Below, one piece after another: positions 25,401 through 40,051 of a stretch of DNA of 64,000 nucleotides. The position numbers were made by a program, and so were the translations under genes. The notes beneath the pieces are model-generated. The model was not told the origin of the DNA. It worked only from the letters and a program-made list of their open reading frames with translations, and did no database searches. Source of the DNA: Datnioides undecimradiatus. Taxonomy: Eukaryota; Chordata; Actinopteri; Lobotiformes; Datnioididae. Position 1 is the first letter of the stretch; the number at the start of each line of letters is the position of its first letter. Where the stretch lies: assembly GCA_008933995.1 (NCBI GenBank), contig WARS01000014.1, positions 372,001-436,000 of the forward strand, read 5' to 3'.

Positions 25401-28400
25401 GTTATGTTCATTTTTCCCTGATCTCCTCCTCAGCAGCCAAGGTCCCAGCTTGCCTTCCCTTTTCTGCCCAAACAAAAGACATTCTTTTTCAAAACTTACA
25501 AGACAAACATGCTTCAATTCACCAGTGGTCGAATTGTTTTTGACAGATAACAGGTGGCAGACCATACCTGTTTCATCATAATTCCCACACTTGTCTTAAA
25601 GCTCACCAATCAAACTTGTCTTTTGTGTCTGCAACTTGGCTTTTCAGGGCTCAGAAAAAAAGCAGGTGAAGCAGGACGTTCCTCAGCAGACATAAGGGTT
25701 TAGTCAGTGTTTAACGTAACAATGTGTGTATATATACCTGTGTGTAAGAAACATTACTCAAGATGGAAGATATCTCTCAGCGGCAACTGAACACTAACAC
25801 ATACAACAGTCAGCCAAGTAACACTCTGGTTTCATACTGGGAGAGCCTGTGGTCAGGGTCCAGGGCTAATGCTGGAACTTTCCTGTCATTGAAGAGCAGA
25901 CAGCTTGCCAGGGCCGGATGCTAAATGAGCTAAATTTGTCCATGCTTGTCCTTTTGGCTACACTGCATGAAAAGCAGCAGCAGCAGCAGACTGATAAAGG
26001 AACTTTTGAGGGTGCTACATTAGATTCTGTTCAAAATGTGAAATGATCATATCAATCACAAAAAAGGCTGCATAAAAGATCTTGAGATCTTGAAAATGTT
26101 GTAGATTTTATGAAATCTTTCCTATTAATTTTTTTTGGACACAGCACCTAGAGAATGTGCACTTTTTTCTTTTCTTTTTTTTTAATTTTAATTCCACATG
26201 GAGCCATGGTGGGTTCTTCAGGTCATTACTCTACTTAATAAAATATTAAAACATTAAATTGCCCTAAAACATCCCATGGTATATAAATCCAGAGTCAAGA
26301 TGAATAATATGGTGAGAATACTGTGGAGGCTGATATCCTAATTTTTTTGTCAGTTCAACACATTAAAACACCTGTTTCCATTCTGATACTTGCCTCTTTG
26401 TTGAGAACAGCCAGAAAGCAGCCATTGCTCTCTTCTGAGGGCTCCAACATGAAGAAGGGGTCTGTTACCTTTGGTCCCTCGGCATGGTCAGGAATGCTGA
26501 ATGGAGTTTGAATTAGACTGGACCAAACACATACATACAAAAAGAGTGTAAGAAAATACACATAGAGTTTGCTGCTTAAGATACAACTTCACACAAGGGA
26601 CATTAATTTAGTAATAAATGCAAAAACACAGATACCTAGGTAAAGCTCAACGAATTTCATGCATTTTATTTATGTTAGCCTGAGACATGGCCAACACATC
26701 AGGCCAGCTTACTGCAGTCAGGAACCATAGGAACTTCAACAATTCTTTAGTTTTTAAAACCACACAAACAAAAAAAGAAAACCGAACAGTAGAAAAAACA
26801 TGAAGTTTGTCTATGGAAGGCAAGCTGTCTGAAAATCTTTTTTTTTTTTTTTGCCCTTTTCACAGCATTTAGAGACATAAATTGGCCCCTTTCATTATAT
26901 TTTCACTGAATCTCCTTCAGTTCCAGCCTGAGGTATGCTGAGACTTTGACAGAAACCTGTCTGATGGGAGACATACAAACAACCCAGCAGGCTGACAGAC
27001 GGCAAGGCAAACAGACAAAGAAATGAAATGACAGAGACAGATGCATTGAGTGTACCAAGGTTCTGAGGCACAGAGACTGAGGCTGACCTGAAGTTAGCTT
27101 GTTTTGCTTCCCCCTCTTGCTCCGAGCGGGCCTTGGCTTGCTCCAGAGCTCCTCTCACCACCTCCTCATTCTCCTCTGGGTATGACGAACAGGTAGAATA
27201 TACCACTGCCAAAACCTTAGGAACTATATGAAAAAATGTGTGTGTCATATCAACACATTGAATGTTTGTAGATACAATGCACATAACATTTAACTTCTGT
27301 GTAATGCAATATGAATTGCTATTTTAAATAAAAAGACATTCCAAAACCTGTAAAACCAATACATTAAAATAAAGCTGCTTCATTGGCATGAGACCACACC
27401 CCCAAACAACAACCTCATTTCATCTTCAATTAAGGCATAAAGACATACGAGCACACGTACATTCAGTCAAAAAGTTTCTTCATCTTATTTTATGACAATT
27501 AAATCTGATTATTCAAACTGAGCCATCCTCCTCATCAAGCACTCCCTTTGAAGAAAAGGGTTCTTGAATATTAATTTCTTCGCAATGTGTTCGTACGTAC
27601 ATAGCTCATCTTACTCAACTGCTGCTGGCTTGTAAGATTTGTGAAGCTATCAGTCGTTTGATTTCTTTCATTTAAGCTTTGATTTCTTTCTTGCTCACTA
27701 ATTATAGCCCGACAGAAACAATTTACACAGAGCTGATAACAAATAAAACCACGGATGTGGCAAATCTGCTCCAAACAAATGTGAAATATCGCTTCTAAGA
27801 AAGTGGAACTGAGTCAAGATGATGTGAGGACTTGCAGTAATATCAGATGTCCTGATTTACAACACACCCACCTTACAGCTGGGATGTAACCACTATAGAC
27901 ATGTGCATGTATATGTCTATGTGAGAATGTGTCTGTGTGCCCATGTAGAGACACTGAAATGAGACCATCGACCCAATCAAGTCAAGGCACTTGATACACA
28001 CCCACCATTAATTAACAATCCGATTAGAAAATATCTACACCGGCAAAAACGTAGACGCAAGGCCAATCAATGGCAGTGTGATTAGAGCAGCTGGTTTTCA
28101 CTGCCTCTTACAGAAAGACTCAACCTGCTTGATGAGCAGACTAACACAGAAATAAGAGCACTAAACAATAGAAGATGGATTGAGGCTAATGAGTGTGGTT
28201 CATGGACACCACTTTACAACCTACAGAATGGAATAATATATAACACATCTGTAACATCTTTGAAGAATAGAATATGACGTGGCTTAACAAAGTAGGTCCT
28301 CCTGACGTATTCAGTTCTACAGAATGTTTGCAATACAAAGCAGAATCACTAATCACTTGTTTAAAATATGCGTGGAATGCGGCAGCAGACTGTGGCTGAC

Positions 28401-31400
28401 CGGTGCAGAGCAACATTAGCATTCCTAATTAAGACTCAGACGATCTCCAAGGGATACCACAGGCTTCACTCTAATGGCATACGAGATTAGATAATTAGGA
28501 AGAATAAGCTTCAGTGTGTCAGAGAGGTGAGAGAGGCTAAGCACCCCAGACTAAATGTGTCTGGGTGTTTACATGTGCATGTCCACATGTGAGCAGGTGG
28601 TTCAACACTCACACTTTAAGGCATGATCAATATCCTTCCTCTGCTGGGCTACCAGAGCTTCCAGTTTGCTCTGGGCTATGGAGCCCTGGGATAAGTCCTG
28701 CAGCAGGTCTGTGTCTGAGAAAACGAAGAAACATTTCAAAAGAGCCCAGTCTCAATATTAACTGACATGTTTGTGTGTGTACTGAATGAAAATACAGGCT
28801 GTGTGTAAGCAAATCTAATATATGGGTTAGGATTTGCTGCCTATGAGAAGATTGTGGATGTATCATCATCAATTATCTACTGGATCAAACATAGCCATAA
28901 AAGAATATGAAATAGAACTTGTTCTTCGTTGTATTGCTCTTCATCTTCTGCTTGAACGCGGGAAGAGAAGTAATAAAGTAATAGTGACCTCTGGGACACA
29001 GTTGTAACAGTGTTGGTTTAAACCTAAAAAGACACTATTGCTTCAAAACCTTTATTTGTATATTTTTCCTACAGACTTTTATGACTGTGTAGAACTAGTA
29101 GTAAGAACAATGCAGGGTTGGGAATTTGAATACTTTCCTGTCACAGAATATAAGTTTGCATGCTCTAGGTTACACCATGTAATTCTGAAATCCATAGTTT
29201 ATGGCTCCACTATGGTGCACAGTTCGCTGTGTACCTCCATTCTCTTGCAGTATGAATTCAACTGGGTTGCTTAGTGCAGACACAGAACACTTTGGGGTCA
29301 ACAGGATGACGCGCACCCTCTGAAGTCGCTTGTCACCACCGTCCAAAGACTGGAAGTCCTCTGACATCAGCTTTACATCTGAGCAGATTGCACATAGAGT
29401 TTGCTAACCACACACAAACACATTTACTCATGGTTAAAGTCTATTCACAATTTCCCCCTATATTTCCGTGCAGAAAAATACCTTGCCTGAAGGCATCATT
29501 TGTAATTATAAAAATGTCAGCTTTGTCACACGTTTGTTTCCCTAATGACTAGCTGAGAAGGCAGCCACTATCAGCATATAATATTTACATACAGCTCAGT
29601 ATCTCTGCAGACATTGTCTGATTTAAAGTATATGCATATAAAATTATCTCTGACAATTTGCTGACAACTGCTACTAATTTTTTTAACCATATTTGTTTGG
29701 TTGTTGGAAAAATTCTCTATTTAAATACACCAATTCTTTGATGAAATTGGTCAGCTAATTAAAAAGCTAGTCAACATCTGATCACTTTATTACAGAAGTT
29801 ATTTTTCCACAGTGGCCATTTGCTAAAAACATAATGGACCAGTGTGACAATGCCAACAAATATTCAGCTTCTCATTCTCTCTTTCATTTACGTGAAAGAC
29901 ACAAAGATGCCTGTGGAGTCATGAAAACAAAGACAATAAATGGGCTGTTGTTTTCTCTGCTTCTATCTCTTTCTGCATATTGCCCCTTCTTTCCCCTCAT
30001 ACAACACAGATACTGCAGTCATTAACACATCCGTTTTATGCCTACTTTTGCAGCCCATGGCAGTCACGGTTTGCCATAGCTCCTCCCTCTGAGTGCTTGT
30101 GCGATCACTGACACAAACATAGACCGTCGGCTGGTTCTTGTCGTTGGCTTTGTGTTTTTCTGCAATTAGGGTGGCAGTGTGGGAGACAGTGAGGCCAGAG
30201 AAGCAGCCCACCATTAGTACATCTCCTTCCCCTGGTAGCAGGGAGCATGCTGCATTTGGGCCAAGGCTGCAAATTTTATCCTACAGACAGATTGAGTAAA
30301 AGCATTAGTTTGATCATTCAGTTTTTAGAAACACACTACAAAACAATGAGACACAAACTAGGATAAGAGAAAGTAGGAGAGTAGTAGGAGAAATAATTCT
30401 GTATGAGAGCAGGAAATAGAATTGAGGCGGGAATAGATGAGAGAGGAGAGGGAGTTTGGAGCAGCTGTTGCAAAGCAGGTACTGAGGGCAGGCAAGAGGA
30501 GAGGGAGCAAAAGAGGAATACAGAGGAAGAAAACAGTGCAGTCAGATTACAACAAAGATGTCCTTCAATCAATGGGGTCTCCTCTGGAAATAGTGCTGCA
30601 TGGTCCCCTGTGGAACCAGTAGGGTGGCTTGAGTTTCTGTAATTACTATCCAGATCACAGGGTTTGTCAGAAAAGACAAACCAGGGAGAAGAAGAACAAG
30701 GACATATGAGAAGTTAGAAGAAGAGAGTAGATAACATGTGATGGCTGCTCATAAAATGGAGAGAGAAGGAGGTCATTAATTAGGCAGTGGTGTTGAATAT
30801 TTGATTGAATTTGGCTGCAAAATCTTATTTAATTGTGTTGTGGTGCTGTGTGCTGGTTGTAGTTTGTATGGCAGCTTGACTTTAATGGAGTAGAAATTAA
30901 ATGATTAAAGCACTCTCCCCCTCCCAGACGGTGGAGAATTCTTTATGGCTTCAAGTGAAGTATGAGAGGAAGTGATGTGAAATATTTGTATCTGGGCAAA
31001 CTAATCTTACTTGTCATAAGGGCTCTCAGTCTTATAATCAATTTGAGCAAGTCCATTACCAAAGTGAAATCATAAATATCAGGGATGATTGATGGGGCTG
31101 AACAGATTTCCACAGCTACATAAAAGTCTGCAGGGAGAAGGCTGCTCTTGTCAGAAACCACCTCTCTCTCTCTGTGCAGTTTGTACCTGGATGATAAGTT
31201 TGTGGTCGCTAAGCAGCTTGGTGCAGTACAGCTGAGCCTTGAGCTGAGCAGGGAGTACCAGTATATCTCCACAGTGGGGATCCTGGCAGAAGGTCCGGCC
31301 CTCCAGCTGCCCAATCGATTTCACCTGCGAGAAGCCCGCACTCTTCAGCACACATTGGACCTCATCAAGGCTAGAAGCCGGGGGGAGGCAGGGGGAGGAG

Positions 31401-34400
31401 AGATTACAGCAGGCCCAAGAGAAAGGATGACAGAAGGAGGAAAGAAGGTGAGAGTTGGGACAAAGAGGATGCCTGTCATAGATAATAATACTGTATAGAA
31501 TTTCTGTGTGGCCCTTCAAAAGACTTTAATAGTAAAATGTGCTATAAAAGCCATTGATGTTCACATGTGTGCACACATGCACACACACCACTAGTCCCAA
31601 CAGGTGACCTTTACAGTCCCAGAGCTTGCTGAGGGTTGTTGCTGATTGAATCTGTCCACAGCAGCAGGATTTACACCTAACTGAATCAGCCTGTCGGGGT
31701 GGGTGCAAGAACACACATTAGTACACACACACACACACACACACGCACACATATGCACACACACACACGCCGCGCACACACACACACACACAGTGGTTTA
31801 ATTGGATGTCAGCTGGGCACCTGGCCCATAAAACATTAGGCAGCACCTCAAGTTAAAGGTCTGTGTGTAAGTTTCTGTGTGTGTACGTAGAGCACACTCT
31901 ATATATGCTTACAGTGCTTTCCTGAGTTTCTGCACAGGTGTGTAGGTACATGTGTATGTTATCTGCCTTTAAGTAAGGAGGTGAGTGGTGTATGTTTATA
32001 CATGCTTGGTGTACCTGCTCTTAAGCGTGTTGACCCATGTGTAAAGTGGAAGGTTGCTTGATCTCTCCTGCTTCATCTTCACACTGTCCGGCAAGATACA
32101 CTCAATGGACAAGAGATCATGTTTGATCCTGCAGCGGGCCAGTGAGGCTGCCAGCTTGGTTTTAAACCTATATCCATACAAAAAAAGTTTTTGGTTTTTT
32201 TTTATAATTCCACCCCAAGTTTTGGATCTCCCTTTTTTTTAAATTGTTTTCTTGTTATTTTTCTTTCCTTACCTGAGGAGGTAGTTCTCCACATCTCTAA
32301 CTTCCTGTATGATCTCCTCCTGCCCCTGGCATTCCCGTGGGACAAACTTTCTGTCCTGGAAGTCATAGAGCATGACGGCAACAAGACTCATCTGATCATC
32401 TGGCTAGAAAATAAGAACAAAGAGTACAATTAATGGAGTTTTAACAAAAAGCAAAGAAAATGGGGGAGCATGGAAAAGTTAGCTTCATGTACACAAAGCC
32501 GACACAGCTCAACCTGACATTTGCTAACAGAGTACTCGTGATTACTGATGGGTACAGTGCAGTCATACAATATATTGGTATTGATTTATTCAGTTTGCAT
32601 GAATATACACACACAAACACACACACCCACACATATAGTAGTTTAGGGATGTCCTGCCATGACCTCACTGCTGCTACTTAATTAAACATAAGAGGAAGCC
32701 TGAATTACATCTCTACCTCTCCTCCTCTACAATTACCTCCATTCCTTCAGCTCTGCACTCTAATTCTCTCTCTCTATCTCCCTGCACCTCTCTGTCCCTA
32801 AGGGTAGGAGGGCACCAGCCGCATTAGTGGCAGATGGTGTTCCACGGCAGCAACAGCTTGCAACATCCTCACTACTGGGCTAATGGGCCAAGAAGCTAGA
32901 ACGCTACAAGGGTTTCCGCTGCAGCTAAGGAATTAGCCAGCACTTATTATTCATTCCAGCAACTTTTGAATTCATTTTGGAAGGCCAGTTTCAGAGACAG
33001 ATTGTGGCACTCCAATCTTTCTCCTGCTTCCCCACCTCAAGTTCCACTTGCCCTATATCAAGGTTAAACCCTTGGGTGTGGGAAAATTCCCAGTCATTAA
33101 GTTGCCTGGAAACAGCGTCCAATGTTGGGAAACTGGCCGACAGTAAACATGCCTCAGAGGCAGGTCTGTTACATAAGAAATCAACTTGTTCTCACTATTC
33201 TTGGACTAATATTCAATTTTATCCCATAACTATAAGCCTGATTTGAAAATAATGTTTGTGTTAATATTATGCCACTTAATGATAGATACTAAATGATGTT
33301 AAATCAAATATGTTTGCCTCACACCTACATCGTCACATTGCTACTTCCATCCTCTACAGGATTTAGGCTTAATTTTCTCTCTCCATTGTGATCAAATGCA
33401 CCTCAGGCTCCTTCAGCATGCAAGTCTATCTATATCTTCATTTTTCATTCTCATTTTTCCCCAAACAACTGCGTGTACCCCCCTTTCTCCAGCCTGCCTA
33501 TTCCCACTCACCCACCTCTTTCTCCTCTCTCTATCAAGGTTAAACTTTATAGATGCCAGCAGTGTAAAAAGAGGTGAGGGTGAGTTCTAAAGACTGTCTC
33601 ATTGTGTCTGAACTTTATTGTCTCGCTAGAGGGATGCAGAGTAACGACCTGCCACCAACACATAGGGAGACCCATTCATTTCACCCAGGGCCATATTTCA
33701 CAAAGCTACAATGTGAGTGTACTGTACATGTGTGCGTCAGTGCCCAGATTGCTTTGCAAACACAAAGTCATATGTATTAATGTCTGTATATATTTACGTC
33801 CACACTGAAGTAGACAGTGGCTGTCTACAATCTGTACGACCTGTGACAGCTGTTTTCTGTTTACACATTATCGCTCTTGCTTTCATTACTCTCCTTCTCT
33901 ACCACCTATGTGCAGACAAACTTGCATGTTTTATCACCAACCAGACTGTTGGTGAAATTGTTGAAACAGCCCTCCTCCTTCCACAGCTTCTTTTATGTGG
34001 AGTGTTAAAAGTAGGGCAAAAGAACATGCCAATCTCCTCCAGAGGATACCTTTGCATTTAAGTTGCGGAGCATTCTCCCACTGTCTACCAGCTGCAGGTT
34101 CACGGCTGTGGTGAGAATTGTTCTTTCTATGACTATGCAGCATAGCCTTCGTATCACCAATAACATTCCCTAGTCCAGCTCAAGGACATACAATCATCAG
34201 AACAGACAATCTGCACCAGGGTTGTTACAGCATTTTGATTTCATCACTAATTATTGGGGTGTTTTGTTTGAGAAAAGCAGTAAAGGAAAAGACACTTTCT
34301 GCCTCATAGTACCTTTTAGACGTGTTACTCCAAAGGGAGCAATTGTCATTGATTAGGGCAGGGAGTATAAAAGACATGAGGTGCTGTGTGAGTTGATGAA

Positions 34401-37400
34401 AGGAATGAACCAGTGTAATGCATCAATATTGCTGTTCCTGAGGTCTAGAGAACAAAACAAAGAAGGTGTGGAGTGTGAACTGCAGGACATGAATATTGAA
34501 AAGCACTGGTTTAAGGACCGGTGAACAAGTTTAGGAAAAGATAAACAATGATTTAAACAAGGGAATAACATGATAAAGCTCCTCAGTGGCAGGGCACCGG
34601 GGGTGGATGAGATCCGCCCTGAGTATCTCAAGTCCCTGGATGTTGTGGGGCTGTCTTGGTTGACACGCCTCTGCAGCATCGCGTGGCGGTCGGGAACAGT
34701 GCCTCTTGACTGGGCGACTGAGGTGGTGGTCCCTCTTTTTAAGAAGGGGGACCCGAGGGTGTGTTCCAACTATAGGGGGATCACATTCCTCAGCCTCCCT
34801 GGGAAAGTCTATTCCAGGGTACTGGAGAGGAGAATTCGGCCAATAGTCAAACCTCGGATCCAGGAGGAACAATGTTTTCGTCCTGGCCGCGGAACACTGG
34901 ACCAGCTCTTCACTCTCTACAGGGTGCTTGAGGGTTCATGGGAGTTTGCCCAACCAGTCCACATGTGTTTTGTGGCTTTGTGGTCCCTCGTGGCATTCTG
35001 TGGGAGGTGCTTCGGGAGTATGGGGTCCGAGGCCCTTTGCTAAGAGCTGTCTGGTCTCTGTATTACCGGAGCAGGAGTTTGGTTCACATTGCCGGCAGTA
35101 AGTCAGACCTGTTCCCGGTGAATGTTGGACTCCAGCTGGGCTGCCCTTTGTTAATTCAATTAAATTCAATTAAATTCAATTCAATTCAATTCAATTTTAT
35201 TTATATAGCGCCAATTCACAACAAAAAGTCATCTCAGGGCACTTTACAAACAGAGCAGGTCTAGACCACACTCATTACTGTTAGTTACACCCAACAGTTC
35301 CACCATGAGCAAGCACTTGGCAACAGTGGCAAGGAAAAACTTCCTTTTAACAGGCAGAAACCTTGGACAGATCCTGGCTCTAGGTGGACGGCCATCTGTC
35401 TTGACCGGTTGGGGGGGGGGGGGACAATATAGAATAATGACAGCAAATGACAGCAATAGGCAGCAGAGGACACGGGGCAGGTTGGTGGAGCCACAGGTCA
35501 GATGTTCAGCTCTGGAGCCACAGGTATCTGTAGAGAGGAGTACAGAGAGAGAGACCAGGAGAAACAAGCACACAGCACTAGGGAGAGGGACACAGAGCTA
35601 ATGGAGTTTAGGAGAGGAGAGGAGAGTGTGGAGGCGATCATGGGATGTCCCCCAACCAGCCTCGGCCTATAACAGCATAACTAAGGATGGCATGGATGAA
35701 TTGTAGTTCAGATGGTAACTAGAGCTAGCTGTAGGCTTTGTCGAACAAGAAGGTTTTAAGTTTTACTTTAAACCGGTTAGCGGTTCTGTTCATTGTTTTC
35801 ATGGACAGAATTTCTAGGCACAGCCAGGGGCTGGAGGGGGTCAGTTTTGGGGACCACAGGATTGCATCTCTGCTTTTCTTGGATGGTAATCCTGTTGGCT
35901 CCTCAGGTCAGGACCTTCAGCATGTACTGGGGTGGTTTGCAGCCAGGTGAGCCAGCAGTCCGAGGCCATGGTCCTCAACCGGAAAAAGGTGGCCTGCCCT
36001 CTCCAGGTTGGAGGAGGGTTCCTGCCCCAAGTGGAGGAGTTTTAGTATCTCGGGCTCTTGTTCACGAGTGAGGGAAGGATGGGCAGTGGGAGCTGACAGG
36101 CCGGATCAGTCTTGGCGGCTGCAATGTCTTGGTCAGTGTGCCGTTCCATCGTGGTGAAGAAGGAGGTGAGCCGAAAGGTGAAGCTCTTGATTTACCGGTC
36201 AATCTACGTTCCGACTCTCACCTATGGTCATGAGCTTTGGGTCATGATCGAAGATCACGGATACAAGCGGCCGAAATGGGTTTCCTCCATAGGGTGGCAG
36301 GGCGCACCCTTCGTGATAGGGTGAGAAACTCTGTCACCTGGAGGGAGCTCAAAGTAGAGCCGATGCTCCTCCACATCGAGAGAGCCAGCTGGGGTGGCTT
36401 ATGCATCTGTTTGGATGCCTCCCGGACGCCTCCCTGGGGAGGTGTTCCGGGCATGTCCCACAGGAGGAGGCCCCGAGGAAGACCCAGGACACGTTGGAGG
36501 GACTATGCCTCTCGACTGGCCTGGGAACGCCTCGAGATCCTCCCGAAAGAGCTGGAAGAAATGTCTGGGGAGAGGGAAGTCTGGGCATCCTGCTCAAGGC
36601 TGCTGCTTTTATGACCCAGCCAGATGGATGGATGAATAACGTCTCAAAAGGCTGAAGCCTGGCTATAATCAGAAATTTAAAAGAAGATGGGCTAATTCAT
36701 AATAATATGTTGATTTCTCATAAACTACTCTCATAAACTACTAATGAATTGAAAAATAGTGCTCCTATTGAACACACTTACCATTGGCTGAGAGTGAGGT
36801 AAAAGCAACTGTCAGTCATGATGTCCTCCAGAAGTTCTTGATCTGTGCAGAGACAAAGTAAAAGAACATTAAGTAGAAGCTTGGAAATGTGGTGTTGAGG
36901 ATTTCCATTACTAATTATGTATTTGAGTAATAATGATGCTTGTGGAGTGCCATCTTTTATGTTTAGTCTAATTATCCTGGACACCAATCATCTCTTTCAT
37001 TTAGAGCATGCGATCAGATAGAGGAACAAAAAAGAAATTACTCTCTCTAGTAGCAGCAGAATATACGGTATGCTGCGATGGACAATCCATATCTAATCAT
37101 CCAAGAGCACATCTAGAAAAAAGAAAGAGATTAAAACAAAGAGCACGAGAGGCTCCTAGAGGCATCCCAAATGATTGAGATTTAATTTAAAAAGATAATT
37201 CAATTACAATGGGGGGCAAATTTCCCGTGATTAAAAGCTTATTTGGTGTTTAATTTGAGTTAATCTGATTCTTCATTTGCCTAATTTCTTTAATTTGTTG
37301 TGTCTATCTAGAATGCGCGTCATTTCAGGACTAATGACATTAATGACACCTGAAGTAATAAACAGGCTGCACTGAAAGAAGATTGGTGAAACCAAATACA

Positions 37401-37427
37401 AAGTTTTGTATTACACACCAGTAACAG

Positions 37428-37459
<32 letters not shown>

Positions 37460-39987
37460 GCTGCAATATGTTTGTATATATCTTCTTTATTTATTTCCCA
37501 CCTGAAATAAAGTGGTGATTTGATGGACAAATGTTTTACTTTACATGTTTTGCAGGGAATTATGCAGGGAAAGGATATTTTGTTCCTAGGCTATACAATC
37601 AAACTGTGCTTGACCTTCTTTATCAAATCAGGACACTAGTTTCAAAAAGGTAAGCATCAACTGTGAAGGGTGAAATATCCATGCATGGTTTATAGTTTTT
37701 TTTCATGTGCCTGCCCTGGCTTTCATATCATGAAAGCAGCAACTGTCTCTCTAGCCTAGTGGATGCTATACATAAATACCACACACATACTTATCCCTTC
37801 CATTCCCATCTGTGAACAGTGGGCACAGCTTTTCAATATGAGGGAGATGGAGATGCAGTTCATGTTAGGATTAAGGAACAGCTGCTTCCAAAGCCACTCT
37901 GCAGGTACAGTGTTTGTTCATTACACACACTGGAAATGGAAAAATGGATAGTTTCTCCAATGTGAAACCGTTTTCGTTGTGGTTGGAAAAGGCCTCTTTA
38001 TGCTACAGTGAAGGAGTAAATAAAAGGTGGAAATTAGGTTTAACACTAATATGCCTGTGCAATATGTGCTGTCAACCACATGAATGGCTGATTTCATGGT
38101 TAATTCTTGTTCTTGAAAGACACACCTCTTAAGCAGCAAACAGGAGGTAAGCACAAGAAAGAGCTTGTCCACTGTGGCACCATGGTTACCACAGACACTG
38201 CTATTAACTTATAATAACATCATAAATCACATCACAGTTCATACCATCTTCTACTGCAAAATGCATACAACATAGTTAGTTGTGTTGTGTGGGACAAACA
38301 TCTGCATGCAGCTACATCCATAAACACACACACAGTCAGCCAGGCACACAAATAAATGTTTGCACATAATAGAGCTTATCTGTAATTGAGGAGTGTTCTA
38401 ATTTATAGCAGGTGCAGGTCAATGGGGCTTACAATAATGACCATTACTGCAGAAGGCCTTAAAGATAAGCCCTGAGGAGATAACCACTCAGTGCACACAG
38501 AGCAATGCAGACCCCAGTGGGAGCCATGATGGTTTGGTCTGTAGAGGTCATAGTCTTTCGTGTGCTATAAATCACACACAGCAGGCTGAGTAAAACACAG
38601 AGAAGAAATCTGCCATAAATCACTTACAGAAGTCATCTTTACACAACTGACACAGTGCCTGGATTTTATTTGTGGGACAAGACAGTATTTCTTAAATCAT
38701 AACTTCTGACTCCAGTAGACATGGAAAAAATGGATTGACATCAGTCTAAGAAGGAATTATTCCTTTACGAGCAGGAGGCACTAGTCGTTGCAGGACTTGT
38801 CTGAAGGTTGTGTGCTTTGTGGCCTCCATCCAGGTGCTACACAATGAGCAGTGACTGATGGTGACTGTAGTCAAACAAATCCTTGGTGAAACAGCCAGAC
38901 CTCAATGCAGGCTCCTTGTCTCTTCGGGCAGGTCTTTGTCTCACAAGGTTCCACATCATTGCACCTGACTGCACATTAATCTAACAGAGAACCAGCCAAA
39001 AAAGGTATTTGCCATAAGTTAAACAATCATCCAAATGGGAATCACCTCTATATTACGTATGATGTAAAAACCACCTGCACAATTTAATGTTTGCTGAGGC
39101 ATAACAACGGTGGCTACTTTGATTGTGGTCAAGGACAAAAAAAGACAGCCTTTCTCTCTCCCACGCTCTGAATCCAGTTCAACACAAAATGGTCCAAAGC
39201 ACCTTTCTAGTTGCACATAAAGAATACAGCAGCCACAATCATCTGACAAGGGCGCCTGGCAGCACAGTTGGACAGTGTGGACAATGAGGCAGAAATACTC
39301 AGAGGAATAGCCAGTGGAAAGAAGCAGGAGAGGAGAGAAGGAGGAGGAGGGGGGCTCTCACTGGCAGCCACAGGGTCAACAAATTTTTAGAAATATAAAT
39401 TTACACAAAAATGACTTTACACAGTTTACAATCTGCACATGCTTCAAGCACTAAGAACACAAAGTATGTATCAACAAGCAATGAAACCTCGACAACATAA
39501 ACTGCCTGCAGGTCAGACATCAAGCACAAACTCAGACATGAAAAAAAGGCTTTTTAAAGAGACAAGAGAAGTCAAAGAAACTGAAAAGCCCTGAAGATAC
39601 AAAAAAATTTGGAATGAAGTGAAGGAGGAGAGGCAGAGAAAGGAAATGACTGGTTAATATTGTCATTTTGGCTTTGACTTTGTCTATGAAATGTCAAAAC
39701 CACTCCAGGGTAAACACCATCACCAACTCTCACTCCATATTTTAGTATTGACAGACAATCACAGTGACAGACAAGTCTGTGTCCTCGGCCACCGATACGC
39801 AGCTCACTGAGCGACTTTTTTGTTTTAAGCAGATAAGAGTTATAATCACAAGATCAATACAAGAGCTCATTGGCATTTTGCTCTGCATGTTTTTCGCTGC
39901 TGAAGCATTTCTTCTATGGGTTAACAACTGACCTCAGCTCAATTTTGGATTTTGGATCAGTCATTCCAAGCCAGTGCACGAGTGATC

Positions 39988-40051
<64 letters not shown>

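Larger units (their letters stand above)
32404..36781 (-). other. nsun7: nsun7 intron 3 with nested retroelements
   Basis: 4.4 kb holding the Rex3-like fragment and its inserted repeat at 34570-36640. The rest (32404-34560) has no coding signal; 32810-32960 looks like a possible conserved non-coding block. Confidence 0.7.

Noticed and set aside
31148..31498. 116-codon + strand frame
   Set aside because: Antisense of nsun7 exon 6 and adjoining intron.
34570..35043. 157-codon + strand frame as a host gene
   Set aside because: Clear non-LTR reverse transcriptase fragment, truncated and interrupted, not a host gene.
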